Source: an uncultured Clostridium sp.
GTDB taxonomy: Bacteria > Bacillota > Clostridia > Lachnospirales > Lachnospiraceae
Assembly (NCBI GenBank): GCA_900549235.1
Contig: URNT01000021.1
Location: 1 to 61,582 of the forward strand
Reading direction: 5' to 3'
DNA length: 61,582 nucleotides
The notes beneath the pieces were generated by a model. It was not told the DNA's origin. It did no database searches and saw only the letters and a program-made list of their open reading frames with translations. Below, piece after piece: positions 1-8,207 of the stretch. The position numbers were made by a program, and so were the translations under genes. Position 1 is the first letter of the stretch. Every line of letters starts with the position of its first letter.

Positions 1-2
1 CC

Positions 3-524
3 CTGATAGGAGAGGGGATTGACCCGGAGTTTTATGAGGAAATCAGTAATTTTGTGGAGAGCTTTGACGGTATTGTGGGAACCCATGATCTGATTGTACA
101 TAATTATGGGCCAACCAGAAGCATGGCTTCCATCCATGCAGAGGTCCCCAATGATTGTGACGTGGAGTTCAGCCATGAGATCATTGACCGCATTGAACGG
201 GAGGCGCTGCGGCGGTTCCGTCTCCTTCTTGTAATCCATATGGATCCGGTGGAGACGCACAATGAACTGGTTGTAAAATTCAAAGATATGGTGGCCGATG
301 TCCTGGAGAATATTGACAGCCGTCTGGAATTCCATGATTTCAGGATGGTGGACGGACAGGCCCGGATTAACCTGATTTTTGATTTAGTAGTTCCCTGGGA
401 ATATAAACAGTCTGTGCAGGGTAAACTGAAAGCAAGGATTAGCGATGAGGTTAAAAAGCGGGACGGGCGCTGCGAGTGCGTCATTACCGTGGAGAACAGT
501 TTCATGTCGGGAAATAAAGAGTAG
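3..524 (+). CDS. Cation diffusion facilitator (CDF) transporter, C-terminal part only
   Basis: The reading frame is open from the first bases of the window, so the gene starts upstream; 173 residues are visible. The visible part is soluble and has the alpha/beta pattern of the cytoplasmic dimerisation domain of CDF metal/proton antiporters. It contains a GIVGTHDLIVHNYGP stretch, a MASIHAEVP strand and a DPVE segment typical of that domain. Family members export Zn2+, Fe2+, Mn2+ or Co2+ from the cytoplasm. The transmembrane part with the metal site is outside the window, so the substrate cannot be read. An ECF sigma gene follows after 26 bp. Confidence 0.85.
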   Translation: MIGEGIDPEFYEEISNFVESFDGIVGTHDLIVHNYGPTRSMASIHAEVPNDCDVEFSHEIIDRIEREALRRFRLLLVIHMDPVETHNELVVKFKDMVADVLENIDSRLEFHDFRMVDGQARINLIFDLVVPWEYKQSVQGKLKARISDEVKKRDGRCECVITVENSFMSGNKE

Positions 525-550
525 GCTAATCCCCAAAGGGGGAAGGGCAG

Positions 551-1084
551 ATGTCACAGGAAGAGATGATACAGGCAATGGCAGAGGGCGACAGGGAAGC
601 CTTCCGCCAGTTTTACCAGGAAACGGCCCGCCCGGTGTACAGCTTTATCCTGTCACTGACAAAAAGCCCTTATGAGGCAGAGGACCTGATGCAGGAAACA
701 TATCTTTGCGTATGGACCAAGGCCAAATCCTATGTCCCTTTGGGAAAACCCCTGGCCTGGGTCTTTACCATTGCCAGGAATCTCTGCTATATGAGGTTCA
801 GGGAACAGAAAATGGTAAGCAATGTGGCCTTTGATGAGCTGGAAGAAAAGGAAGAGGGAGCGTACTGTGAATCCCTGGAACAGGCTGCGGACAGGAAGGT
901 GCTCCTTGACGCCCTTGGAAAAATCAGCGAGGAGGAGCGTCAGATCGTGCTTCTCCATACCGCGGCCGGGATGAAGCACAGGGAGGTGGCGCAGACCCTG
1001 GAAATGCCTTTGGCCACAGTCCTGTCCAAATACAACCGCTCCATGAAAAAGCTTCAGAATATCCTGAAATACCCAGGCGCCTGA
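551..1084 (+). CDS. RNA polymerase sigma factor, ECF (sigma-70) family
   Basis: A 177-residue protein with the two-domain layout of ECF sigma factors. Region 2 lies at about residues 15-85, with the AEDLMQETYLCVW helix and the WVFTIARN core. Region 4 lies at about 115-170, with EEERQIVLLHTAAGMKHREVAQTL and a second helix ending ATVLSKYNRSMKKL. It would direct core polymerase to a specific set of promoters. Start ATG has GGGGAAGGG upstream. It lies 26 bp after the CDF transporter and may be co-transcribed with it. No anti-sigma factor follows: the next features are a tRNA and its terminator. How its activity is held in check is therefore not visible. Confidence 0.9.
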   Translation: MSQEEMIQAMAEGDREAFRQFYQETARPVYSFILSLTKSPYEAEDLMQETYLCVWTKAKSYVPLGKPLAWVFTIARNLCYMRFREQKMVSNVAFDELEEKEEGAYCESLEQAADRKVLLDALGKISEEERQIVLLHTAAGMKHREVAQTLEMPLATVLSKYNRSMKKLQNILKYPGA

Positions 1085-1125
1085 AGGGCTGTCCGGAGCA
1101 TATGCCAGGAATCGGAAGGGTCTTT

Positions 1126-1190
1126 GGAAAAATATTGCCTGGAAAGATATTCAAAAAGGTACTGCTTGGAAAAATATTCAAAAAGGTACT
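1126..1190 (+). repeat. Short imperfect tandem repeat ahead of tRNA-Gln
   Basis: Two 23-bp units (1141-1163 and 1168-1190) differ at one base. An 11-bp partial copy of the same unit (GGAAAAATATT) precedes them at 1126-1136. The unit core is GGAAARATATTCAAAAAGG. The last base of the second unit is the first base of the tRNA promoter -35 box. Confidence 0.75.
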
Positions 1191-1218
1191 TGACGAAAAT
1201 TGAACTATGATATATAAT
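1190..1218 (+). promoter_or_regulatory. Sigma-A promoter of tRNA-Gln
   Basis: TTGACG (1190-1195), a 17-bp spacer and TATAAT (1213-1218). This is a near-perfect vegetative promoter. It puts the expected start about 10 bp upstream of the mature tRNA 5' end at 1236. Confidence 0.85.
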
Positions 1219-1235
1219 AACTTTCGTTGTGTTAT

Positions 1236-1307
1236 TGGGCTATCGCCAAATGGTAAGGCAACGGACTCTGACTCCGTCATTTCAAGGTTCGAATCCTTGT
1301 AGCCCAG
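1236..1307 (+). tRNA. tRNA-Gln (anticodon CTG)
   Basis: A 72-nt cloverleaf with all four stems. Acceptor TGGGCTA pairs with TAGCCCA, followed by discriminator G. The D arm is GCC/GGC. The anticodon stem ACGGA/TCCGT holds loop CTCTGAC, giving anticodon CTG, which reads CAG (Gln). The T arm is CAAGG-TTCGAAT-CCTTG. The 3' CCA is not encoded, so tRNA nucleotidyltransferase must add it. The gene stands alone between its own promoter and terminator. Confidence 0.95.
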
Positions 1308-1319
1308 CGATAAAGATTT

Positions 1320-1351
1320 CCCGCAGGTTTTAGGATCTGCGGGATTTTTTT
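1320..1351 (+). terminator. Intrinsic terminator after tRNA-Gln
   Basis: Perfect 7-bp stem CCCGCAG / CTGCGGG with a 10-nt loop, followed by A and a run of seven Ts. Confidence 0.9.
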
Positions 1352-1418
1352 ACTTGTACAGGCTCCGGGATCTGTGGTATGATGGAGACGGAAAAAGAAA
1401 GGTCTGTAAGAGGCGGTT

Positions 1419-2168
1419 ATGTATACATTTGAAAGCAGGGTCCGTTACAGTGAGACGGACGAGAGCGGCCACCTTGGAGTGGCGGGAATCATTGATTATA
1501 TGCAGGACTGCAGCACCTTCCAGTCAGAGGACTGCAGGGTGGGAGTGGGATTTTTAGAGGAGCATCACAGGGCCTGGATGCTTTCCTACTGGAGGATCCT
1601 GATCGACCGTCTGCCGGAGTGCGGGGAGCGGATCCTGGCAGGAACCTGGCCCACCTCCTTTAAGGGGATCTATGGCTATCGGAATTTTGTGCTGAGGGGG
1701 CTTAAAGGGGAAAGTCTGGTGCGGGCGGAGTCGGTCTGGTTTTTATATGATACCCAGGCAGGACGGCCTATCCGGGTACAGCCGGAGGATGTGTCTCCCT
1801 ACGGCCCGGCAGAGGAAGCCCTTTCCTTTGAACCGGCTCCAAGAAAGATTCTCATCCCTGGAGAAGATCAGATCCTTTTTAAAGGAGAGCCGGTGCGGAT
1901 CGGGCGCTGCCACCTGGATACCAATCACCATGTAAATAATGCCCGTTATGTGGAGCTTGCCAGAGAGGTCCTTCCGGAGGAGCTTGATGTCTGTGAGATC
2001 CGGGCAGATTATAAAAAAGCAGCCCGCCTGGGAGATCAGCTGACACCCCTGGTCAGCCGGGACGCAGATACATGGACGGTGGTCCTTAGGCGTGAGGATG
2101 GGGAGCTATGCGCGGCAGTATGGTTCAGAGCAGATGAAAGAAATATAAGGAGTTTAAAGAATGATTGA
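1419..2168 (+). CDS. Acyl-ACP thioesterase (FatA/FatB family)
   Basis: A 249-residue double hot-dog protein of the acyl-ACP thioesterase family, which releases fatty acids from acyl carrier protein in the cytoplasm. The N-terminal hot-dog (about 1-125) starts with the YSETDESGHLGVAGII strand-helix typical of the family. The C-terminal half (about 140-249) carries DTNHHVNNARYVELA, the conserved His/Asn region. Length matches bacterial members, which lack the plant transit peptide. ATG has an AGAGG ribosome site 7 bp upstream. Its last 8 bp overlap the start of cvfB, implying translational coupling. Chain-length preference cannot be read from the sequence. Confidence 0.9.
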   Translation: MYTFESRVRYSETDESGHLGVAGIIDYMQDCSTFQSEDCRVGVGFLEEHHRAWMLSYWRILIDRLPECGERILAGTWPTSFKGIYGYRNFVLRGLKGESLVRAESVWFLYDTQAGRPIRVQPEDVSPYGPAEEALSFEPAPRKILIPGEDQILFKGEPVRIGRCHLDTNHHVNNARYVELAREVLPEELDVCEIRADYKKAARLGDQLTPLVSRDADTWTVVLRREDGELCAAVWFRADERNIRSLKND

Positions 2169-2994
2169 ATTAGGAAGAGTACAGGAGCTTGAAATCGTAA
2201 GAAAGAAGGAATTTGGAGTTTACTTAAGTGAGAAGGCCGGAGACGAGGCAGCGGTGCTTCTGCCAAAGAAGCAGGTGCCGGAGGGGGCGGACATCGGCAC
2301 AAGGATACAGGTATTTATCTATAAGGATTCCTCCGACCGTCTGATCGCCACTACCGCCGCGCCCAGGCTGCAGGTGGGAGAATGCGCGGTGCTGGAGGTG
2401 AAGGAGATCTCAAAGATCGGCGCCTTTCTTGATATGGGCCTTGAAAAGGATCTGCTGCTGCCCTTTAAGGAGCAGTCCCATCCGGTGAAAAAGGGAGAGC
2501 AGTGCCTGGTCTGCCTCTATGTGGACAAGAGCCACCGTCTGGCAGCTACCATGCGGGTGTACTCCCATATGAGCAGCCAGTCTCCCTATAAGGCCGAGGA
2601 CTGGGTGGAGGGCACGATCTACGAGATTAATGAAAATCTGGGCGCCTTTGTAGCAGTTGACAACCAGTATTACGGACTGATCCCGAAAAAGGAGCTTTAC
2701 GGCCGTTTCCATGAGGGAGAGAAGGTGCAGGCCAGAGTGATGCGGGTGAGAGAGGACGGCAAGCTGGATCTGTGCCTGCGCCAGAAAGCTCATGTCCAGA
2801 TGGAAACAGACGCGGAGCAGGTGCTGCGGGTTATCGATGAGTTTGACGGCGTCCTTCCCTTTAACGACAAGGCAAAGCCTGAGGTGATTATGCGGGAGTT
2901 TACTATGAGCAAAAACGCCTTTAAGAGAGCGGTTGGCCGTTTGTTAAAGGAAGGAAAGGTAAGGATCACAGAAAAGACCATTGAGCGGATCTGA
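2161..2994 (+). CDS. cvfB: CvfB-family S1 RNA-binding protein
   Basis: A 277-residue protein with the CvfB (YitL) architecture: consecutive S1-type OB folds (about 1-65, 66-140 and 145-215) and a C-terminal winged helix (about 220-277, ending in a VGRLLKEGKVRIT wing). CvfB proteins bind RNA and affect expression of virulence or stress genes in Gram-positive bacteria. The third S1 fold has the WVEGTIYEINENLGAFVAV strand pattern. The start overlaps the thioesterase by 8 bp and has AAGGAG nearby. The RNA target cannot be read from the sequence. Confidence 0.9.
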   Translation: MIELGRVQELEIVRKKEFGVYLSEKAGDEAAVLLPKKQVPEGADIGTRIQVFIYKDSSDRLIATTAAPRLQVGECAVLEVKEISKIGAFLDMGLEKDLLLPFKEQSHPVKKGEQCLVCLYVDKSHRLAATMRVYSHMSSQSPYKAEDWVEGTIYEINENLGAFVAVDNQYYGLIPKKELYGRFHEGEKVQARVMRVREDGKLDLCLRQKAHVQMETDAEQVLRVIDEFDGVLPFNDKAKPEVIMREFTMSKNAFKRAVGRLLKEGKVRITEKTIERI

Positions 2995-3040
2995 GTCCCG
3001 GATAAAATAAGATCCGGCGATACATACTGATAACAGGGCG

Positions 3041-3076
3041 GCGCGGGACAGTCTCTTTTTGACGGCTGTTCCGCGT
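3041..3076 (+). other. Stable hairpin in the yitT leader
   Basis: An 11-bp stem (3041-3051 with 3066-3076, two G-T pairs) closes a 14-nt loop containing TCTTTTTG. No T-run follows, so it is not a classical terminator. It sits between the cvfB stop and the yitT start and could stabilise a processed end or influence yitT expression. The role is inference. Confidence 0.45.
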
Positions 3077-3115
3077 CTGTTTATACACAGCATTGCAGCA
3101 GAAAGGAAGGCGGCT

Positions 3116-3961
3116 ATGAAGCAGAAGCATCCGGTCGTTGAATATGGGATCATCCTTCTTGGGACCTTTTTGATCGGGATCGCCATTAAGAATATATATG
3201 ATCCGGTGAACCTGGTTACAGGCGGGGCCTCAGGTATTGCCATTATCGTAAAGGAGCTTTTTGGGGTTCCTCTGTGGCTTACTAATACCATTCTCAATGT
3301 TCCTCTTTTTATTACAGCCTACTATATGATGGGCTGGCAGTTTATGAAGCGCACCCTGTTTGCTACGGCCATGCTGTCGGTAATCCTTTATCTGCTGCCG
3401 GAGCGGGCCATTATCGGGAATGATCTGTTTTTATCTGCTATTTTTGGCGGGATCATAACGGGGATCGGCACCGGCCTTGTATTTATGGTAAACTGCACCA
3501 CCGGCGGTACAGATATGCTGGCAGCGCTGATCCAGAAAAAGCTGCCTCATTATACCACGGCCCAGATCATGCAGGTGCTGGACGGCCTTACGGTGCTGGC
3601 TGGTGCCTCGGTTTTCGGCATCCAGGCGGCTCTCTATGCCATCGTATCCATTTTCTGCCTTGGAAAGGTGACAGACGGCATCATCGAGGGACTGAAATTC
3701 TCAAAGCAGGCTTATATTATATCAGACCGCTATCAGGAGATCGCCCAGGCGGTTCTTGAGCGTATGGGCCGGGGTGTCACCAGCCTGGACGCGGTGGGAA
3801 TGTACTCAGGGCAGAAAAAGCAGGTGCTGTTTTGCGTGGTTTCAAGGAAGGAGATCGTTGTATTAAGGCAGATCGTGGCTGAGTTTGATACGGATGCTTT
3901 TTTGATCGTCAGCGACGCCCGTGAAGTTTTTGGGGAAGGATTTATCGAAGCTGTCAGATGA
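3116..3961 (+). CDS. YitT family membrane protein
   Basis: A 281-residue member of the YitT family: a hydrophobic region of five or six membrane helices (about 10-195) and a soluble C-terminal DUF2179-like domain (about 200-281, starting near SKQAYIISDRYQEIAQAVLERMGRGVT). The sequence contains the family glycine motif LVTGGASGIA and NCTTGGTDMLA in the second half. The molecular function is not established; a transporter or channel role is often suggested. ATG at 3116 is chosen because GGAAGG lies just upstream; a TTG at 3059 in the same frame lacks a ribosome site. Confidence 0.88.
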   Translation: MKQKHPVVEYGIILLGTFLIGIAIKNIYDPVNLVTGGASGIAIIVKELFGVPLWLTNTILNVPLFITAYYMMGWQFMKRTLFATAMLSVILYLLPERAIIGNDLFLSAIFGGIITGIGTGLVFMVNCTTGGTDMLAALIQKKLPHYTTAQIMQVLDGLTVLAGASVFGIQAALYAIVSIFCLGKVTDGIIEGLKFSKQAYIISDRYQEIAQAVLERMGRGVTSLDAVGMYSGQKKQVLFCVVSRKEIVVLRQIVAEFDTDAFLIVSDAREVFGEGFIEAVR

Positions 3962-4186
3962 ATATCAGATTAAACAAAAAATTTACGGGAAATCTTGGAA
4001 ACATTTGTGACATACAGCACTTTTTTTTTTTCGTATACAAATTAGCTAAAACAGAAAATTGGATTTTGTTGATTTACAATATGGAAAGTGCGGGCGGTTT
4101 CATGTATGATAGAGACAGTTACAAAAGAGGTAATAATTGTAAATATCAAGCGTGAACAAGCGTATAATTCAGGAGGAGAAAACAAT

Positions 4187-5299
4187 ATGTCCAGCTTATC
4201 ACTTAAGAATGTCACCAAGAAATACCCAAACGGCTTCGTAGCAGTTAAGGAGTTCAACCTGGAGATCGCAGATAAGGAATTCATCATCTTCGTAGGTCCT
4301 TCCGGCTGTGGTAAGTCCACCACACTCCGTATGATTGCAGGTCTGGAGGATATTTCTTCCGGTGAACTTTACATCGATGGAAAACTGGTAAATGATGTTG
4401 AGCCAAAAGACAGAGATATTGCCATGGTATTCCAGAACTACGCTCTGTATCCACATATGTCCGTATATGACAACATGGCTTTCGGCCTTAAGCTGAGAAA
4501 GACACCAAAGGATGAGATCGACAGAAAGGTTCATGACGCAGCTAAGATCCTGGATCTGGAGCACCTGTTAGACCGTAAGCCAAAGGCTCTTTCCGGTGGT
4601 CAGAGACAGCGTGTTGCCATGGGACGTGCCATTGTCCGCAGCCCCAAGGTATTCCTGATGGACGAGCCGCTGTCCAACCTGGACGCAAAGCTGAGAGGCC
4701 AGATGCGTGTTGAGATCTCCAAGCTGCACCAGAGACTGGAAACAACCATTATCTACGTTACACATGACCAGACCGAGGCTATGACACTGGGTACCAGAAT
4801 CGTAGTTATGAAGGATGGTATTGTACAGCAGGTAGACAGCCCGCAGAATCTGTACGATAAGCCATGCAATAAGTTCGTTGCAGGATTCATCGGCGCACCT
4901 CAGATGAACATGATCGACGCTCAGGTGGGCAAGAGCGGAAGCGATGTTACCTTGACCTTCGGCGGCCACACCGTAGCACTGCCAGAGGCAAAGGCTAAGA
5001 AGTTAGAGGCAGCCGGCTATGTAGGCAAGGTAGTTACTATGGGTATCCGTCCAGAGGATCTGCATGATGAGGAAGGCTTCCTGGCATCCTCTCCAAAGAG
5101 CGTATTTGACGCTACTATCCGTGTATACGAGATGTTAGGTTCCGAGGTTCTTCTGTACTTCGATATTGACGACGCTAACTTTACCGCAAAGGTAAATCCG
5201 CGTACAACCGCAAGACCTGGCGATACTGTAAAGCTGGCTCTGGATCTTGACAAGGTACATATCTTTGATAAGGAAACAGAGAATGTGATCCTGAACTAA
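4187..5299 (+). CDS. ugpC: Carbohydrate ABC transporter ATPase, UgpC/MsmK type
   Basis: A 370-residue MalK/UgpC/MsmK-type ATPase: nucleotide-binding domain (1-235) plus a C-terminal OB-fold/TOBE domain (240-370). Walker A GPSGCGKST is at about 37-45, the signature is LSGGQRQRVAMGRA, Walker B is VFLMDEPLSNLD and the H-loop is YVTHDQTEAM. It energises uptake of sugars or glycerol-3-phosphate. No permease or binding-protein gene is nearby, which fits the known pattern of one shared ATPase serving several importers. Start has AGGAGG 8 bp upstream. Codon use (CCA, GGT, AGA, CGT) differs from neighbours that favour CCG and CGG, suggesting high expression. The 225 bp upstream holds an 11-T run but no convincing promoter to my eye. 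Confidence 0.92.
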   Translation: MSSLSLKNVTKKYPNGFVAVKEFNLEIADKEFIIFVGPSGCGKSTTLRMIAGLEDISSGELYIDGKLVNDVEPKDRDIAMVFQNYALYPHMSVYDNMAFGLKLRKTPKDEIDRKVHDAAKILDLEHLLDRKPKALSGGQRQRVAMGRAIVRSPKVFLMDEPLSNLDAKLRGQMRVEISKLHQRLETTIIYVTHDQTEAMTLGTRIVVMKDGIVQQVDSPQNLYDKPCNKFVAGFIGAPQMNMIDAQVGKSGSDVTLTFGGHTVALPEAKAKKLEAAGYVGKVVTMGIRPEDLHDEEGFLASSPKSVFDATIRVYEMLGSEVLLYFDIDDANFTAKVNPRTTARPGDTVKLALDLDKVHIFDKETENVILN

Positions 5300-5361
5300 G
5301 GAGATGCGGGGATTTTATTTGGTAAAAGTGTACAATTCATAAAAAATTCACGTTAAAAAGG

Positions 5362-5393
5362 GCAAGAGAGGCAACAACTCTCTTGCTTTTTTT
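5362..5393 (+). terminator. Intrinsic terminator after ugpC
   Basis: Perfect 9-bp stem GCAAGAGAG / CTCTCTTGC with a 7-nt loop and seven Ts. Confidence 0.95.
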
Positions 5394-5426
5394 GTAATTC
5401 TGCATTAAAATATCAAAATAGGGACA

Positions 5427-5455
5427 CTAGAGCGTGTTTGACAAACAGGCTCTAG
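5427..5455. promoter_or_regulatory. 29-bp inverted repeat upstream of the CdaR-type regulator
   Basis: Arms read CTAGAGC-N-TGTTTG around a single central A, then CAAACA-N-GCTCTAG. Thirteen of fourteen arm positions pair. It contains TTGACA (5438-5443) at its centre, although no well-spaced -10 box follows. Its place 28 bp ahead of a regulator gene suggests an operator, possibly for autoregulation. A dispersed palindromic repeat is the alternative. Confidence 0.6.
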
Positions 5456-5483
5456 TCTAATACGTCAAAAAGGAGAGTATACC

Positions 5484-6572
5484 ATGATTTCAAATCAGAT
5501 ACTCCAGACCACACTGGATGGATTAAAGGCAATTACGAGAATTGATTTAGGAATTTGTGATACAGAGGGAAAAGTGCTGGCGTCTACCTTTACAGACGCG
5601 GAGGAGTCTGAAAGCTCCATACTGGTATTCGTTGATTCACCGGCAGACAGCCAGGTGATCCAGGGCTACCAGTTCTTTAAGGTGTTTGATGAGCACCAGC
5701 TGGAGTATATCCTTCTTGCAAAGGGTGCCAGCGATGATGTGTATATGGTAGGAAAGCTGGCTGCCTTCCAGATTCAGAACCTTCTTGTAGCTTACAAGGA
5801 ACGCTTTGACAAGGACAACTTTATCAAGAATCTTCTTCTGGATAATCTTCTGCTGGTTGATATTTACAACCGGGCAAAGAAGCTGCACATTGACACAGAT
5901 GTAAAGCGGGTAGCTTTTATCATCGAGACACACAATGAAAAGGATGTAAATGCCCTTGAGACTGTCCGCAGCCTGTTTGCGGCAAAGACAAAGGACTTCA
6001 TCACTGCTGTGGATGAGAAAAATATTATCCTTGTAAAAGAGGTACGTCAGGGCGAGTCCTATCAGGAGTTAGACAAGACAGCCAATACCATTCTTGATAT
6101 GCTGAACACAGAGGCCATGACCAAGGTACGGGTGGCTTACGGTACGGTGATCAACGATATTAAAGAGGTTTCCCGCTCTTATAAGGAAGCGAAGATGGCT
6201 CTGGACGTAGGCAAGATTTTCTATGCTAATAAAAATGTGATCGCTTACAATAACCTGGGTATTGGCCGTCTGATCTACCAGCTTCCGATCCCTCTGTGCA
6301 AGATGTTTATCCGGGAGGTCTTTGACGGCAAATCACCGGATGAGTTTGATGAGGAGACAGTGGCTACCATCAACAAGTTCTTTGAGAACAGCCTGAACGT
6401 ATCCGAGACCTCTAGACAGCTGTATATCCACCGCAACACCCTGGTATACCGTCTGGATAAGCTGCAAAAGAGCACTGGTCTGGATCTTAGGGTATTTGAG
6501 GATGCCATTACATTTAAGATCGCCCTTATGGTTGCCAAGTATATGAAGTACATGGAGAACCTGGATTATTAA
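5484..6572 (+). CDS. CdaR/PucR family transcriptional regulator
   Basis: A 362-residue regulator. The N-terminal sensor region (about 1-135) resembles the sugar-diacid-recognition type. A degenerate GGDEF-like middle (about 140-270) follows, and then a C-terminal PucR-type helix-turn-helix (about 300-355) with NVSETSRQLYIHRNTLVYRL, the hallmark of the group. The gene lies after a strong terminator and an inverted repeat. It ends 13 bp before ftsE, so it is probably co-transcribed with ftsEX. That placement suggests a role in cell-envelope control rather than diacid catabolism, but the ligand is unknown. Confidence 0.85.
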   Translation: MISNQILQTTLDGLKAITRIDLGICDTEGKVLASTFTDAEESESSILVFVDSPADSQVIQGYQFFKVFDEHQLEYILLAKGASDDVYMVGKLAAFQIQNLLVAYKERFDKDNFIKNLLLDNLLLVDIYNRAKKLHIDTDVKRVAFIIETHNEKDVNALETVRSLFAAKTKDFITAVDEKNIILVKEVRQGESYQELDKTANTILDMLNTEAMTKVRVAYGTVINDIKEVSRSYKEAKMALDVGKIFYANKNVIAYNNLGIGRLIYQLPIPLCKMFIREVFDGKSPDEFDEETVATINKFFENSLNVSETSRQLYIHRNTLVYRLDKLQKSTGLDLRVFEDAITFKIALMVAKYMKYMENLDY

Positions 6573-6585
6573 GAGGTCGTAACAG

Positions 6586-7287
6586 ATGATAGAATTAAGC
6601 CATGTCAGTAAGACATATAAAAGCGGCAACAAGGCTGTGAGAAATATCAGTCTGACCATTCAGGACGGAGAGTTTGTTTTTGTGGTGGGCAGAAGTGGTT
6701 CCGGCAAGAGTACGCTGATGAAGCTGCTTCTTAAGGAACTGGAGCCAACTAAGGGCCGTATCGTAGTAAACGATATGGACCTTGGACGTATGCCCCGCCG
6801 CTATATCCCCAAATACAGGAGAAAGCTAGGTGTGGTCTTTCAGGATTTCAGACTCCTGAAAGACCTTACTGTATTTGAGAATGTTGCCTTTGCTCAGCGG
6901 GTTATGGGCGTACCCAACCGCGTGATACGGGAAAATGTTCCTGAGATGCTTCGGCTTGTAGGCCTTTCTTCTAAGTATAAGGCCTACCCCAGGCAGTTGT
7001 CCGGAGGCGAACAGCAGCGTGTGGCCATAGCCAGGGCTCTCATCAATAATCCGGAGGTCCTTCTGGCAGATGAGCCTACCGGAAATCTGGACAGCTTCAA
7101 TACCCATGAGATCATGAACCTTCTGGAGGAGATCAACCAGAGGGGGACTACAGTGGTGGTGGTGACCCACAGCCGGGAGATGGTAGCAGAGATGAACAAG
7201 CGTGTGATCACCATGGACCGCGGTTCCATCATCCGTGATGAGGGCGGTCTGGCTCCGGCCGGAGGAAAGGCAGATAAGCAGCTATGA
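6586..7287 (+). CDS. ftsE: Cell division ATP-binding protein FtsE
   Basis: A 233-residue ABC ATPase. Walker A GRSGSGKST is at 35-43, the Q-loop lies in GVVFQDFRLL, the signature is LSGGEQQRVAIARA, Walker B is VLLADEPTGNLD and the H-loop is VVTHSREM. FtsE pairs with FtsX at the membrane and uses ATP hydrolysis to activate a periplasmic or extracellular peptidoglycan hydrolase. Stop and ftsX start overlap by 4 bp. The gene order ftsE-ftsX-M23-S41 protease confirms the assignment over other MacB-like ATPases. Confidence 0.96.
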   Translation: MIELSHVSKTYKSGNKAVRNISLTIQDGEFVFVVGRSGSGKSTLMKLLLKELEPTKGRIVVNDMDLGRMPRRYIPKYRRKLGVVFQDFRLLKDLTVFENVAFAQRVMGVPNRVIRENVPEMLRLVGLSSKYKAYPRQLSGGEQQRVAIARALINNPEVLLADEPTGNLDSFNTHEIMNLLEEINQRGTTVVVVTHSREMVAEMNKRVITMDRGSIIRDEGGLAPAGGKADKQL

Positions 7288-8192
7288 GAATCAGAACATT
7301 ATGGTACTGCTTAAAGCAGGGCATGATCAATATATGCAGGAATATTTTATTTTCGCTGGCCTCGGTGGCAACGATTTCTGCATGTATTTTTTTATTCTGT
7401 CTGTTTTTTGCCCTGGCGGCCAATGTGCGCCACGGAGCAAAGGCGGCAGAGAATACGGTGGGGATCACTGTGTTTTTTGATGAGTCTATGACGGAGGATG
7501 AGATCCTTTCACAGGGTCAGGAGATTATGGCCTGGCCGGAGGTGAAGGAGGCGGAATATGTGTCCGCCGAGGAGGCCTGGGAAAATTTCAAGACTCAGTA
7601 TTTTGAAGGCATGGAGGAGCTGGCAGAGGGCTTTGCGGAGGATAATCCCCTGGCAGGCTCTGCTTCTTATGAGATTTTTTTAAATGACATTTCTGACCAG
7701 GAGGGAGTAGTCAGCCGTCTGGAGGGGATGGAGGGTGTAAGAAAGGTGCGCTATTCAAGCACTCTGGCGGCAGGCTTTACAAGTGCCGGAAAGGTGATCG
7801 GCGGGCTTTCTGCTCTGATCATCGGCGTGCTCCTTGCTGTGGCAGTCTTTCTGATCAGCAACACCATTTCTGTAGCGGCAGCCTTTAGAAAGCGGGAAAA
7901 TGAGATCATGCGCTATATCGGCGCTGCCAACTATATGATACGGGCGCCTTTTATGGTAGAGGGCGTGATTTTGGGCTTTCTGGGCGCGGCAATCCCTCTG
8001 GCAGGGATCTATGTGCTGTATCAGAAGGGGATGCTGTATCTGAGCACAAAGTACCAGATCATTATGGGGATGTTTTCTCCCCTTCCGGTGGAGGTGATTT
8101 TTCCATATATGGCATGGGCGTCTATGGCCCTTGGCGTGGGGATCGGATTTTTTGTAAGCTGTGTCACCATTCACCGTCATCTTAAGGCTTGA
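7284..8192 (+). CDS. ftsX: Cell division permease FtsX
   Basis: A 302-residue membrane protein with the FtsX layout. One N-terminal helix lies at about 20-45. An extracellular domain of about 130 residues follows (about 50-170, acidic, starting after GAKAAENTVGITVFFDE). Three C-terminal helices end at VGIGFFVSCVTIHRHL. The extracellular domain is where FtsX contacts its hydrolase partner, very likely the coiled-coil M23 protein encoded 15 bp downstream. It is translationally coupled to ftsE by a 4-bp overlap. Confidence 0.95.
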   Translation: MRIRTLWYCLKQGMINICRNILFSLASVATISACIFLFCLFFALAANVRHGAKAAENTVGITVFFDESMTEDEILSQGQEIMAWPEVKEAEYVSAEEAWENFKTQYFEGMEELAEGFAEDNPLAGSASYEIFLNDISDQEGVVSRLEGMEGVRKVRYSSTLAAGFTSAGKVIGGLSALIIGVLLAVAVFLISNTISVAAAFRKRENEIMRYIGAANYMIRAPFMVEGVILGFLGAAIPLAGIYVLYQKGMLYLSTKYQIIMGMFSPLPVEVIFPYMAWASMALGVGIGFFVSCVTIHRHLKA

Positions 8193-8207
8193 CGGAGGTT
8201 TTACTTT

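Noticed and set aside
4018..4031. Run of Ts after yitT as an intrinsic terminator
   Set aside because: No stable GC-rich stem precedes the T-run; only a weak GTG/CAC pairing is visible.
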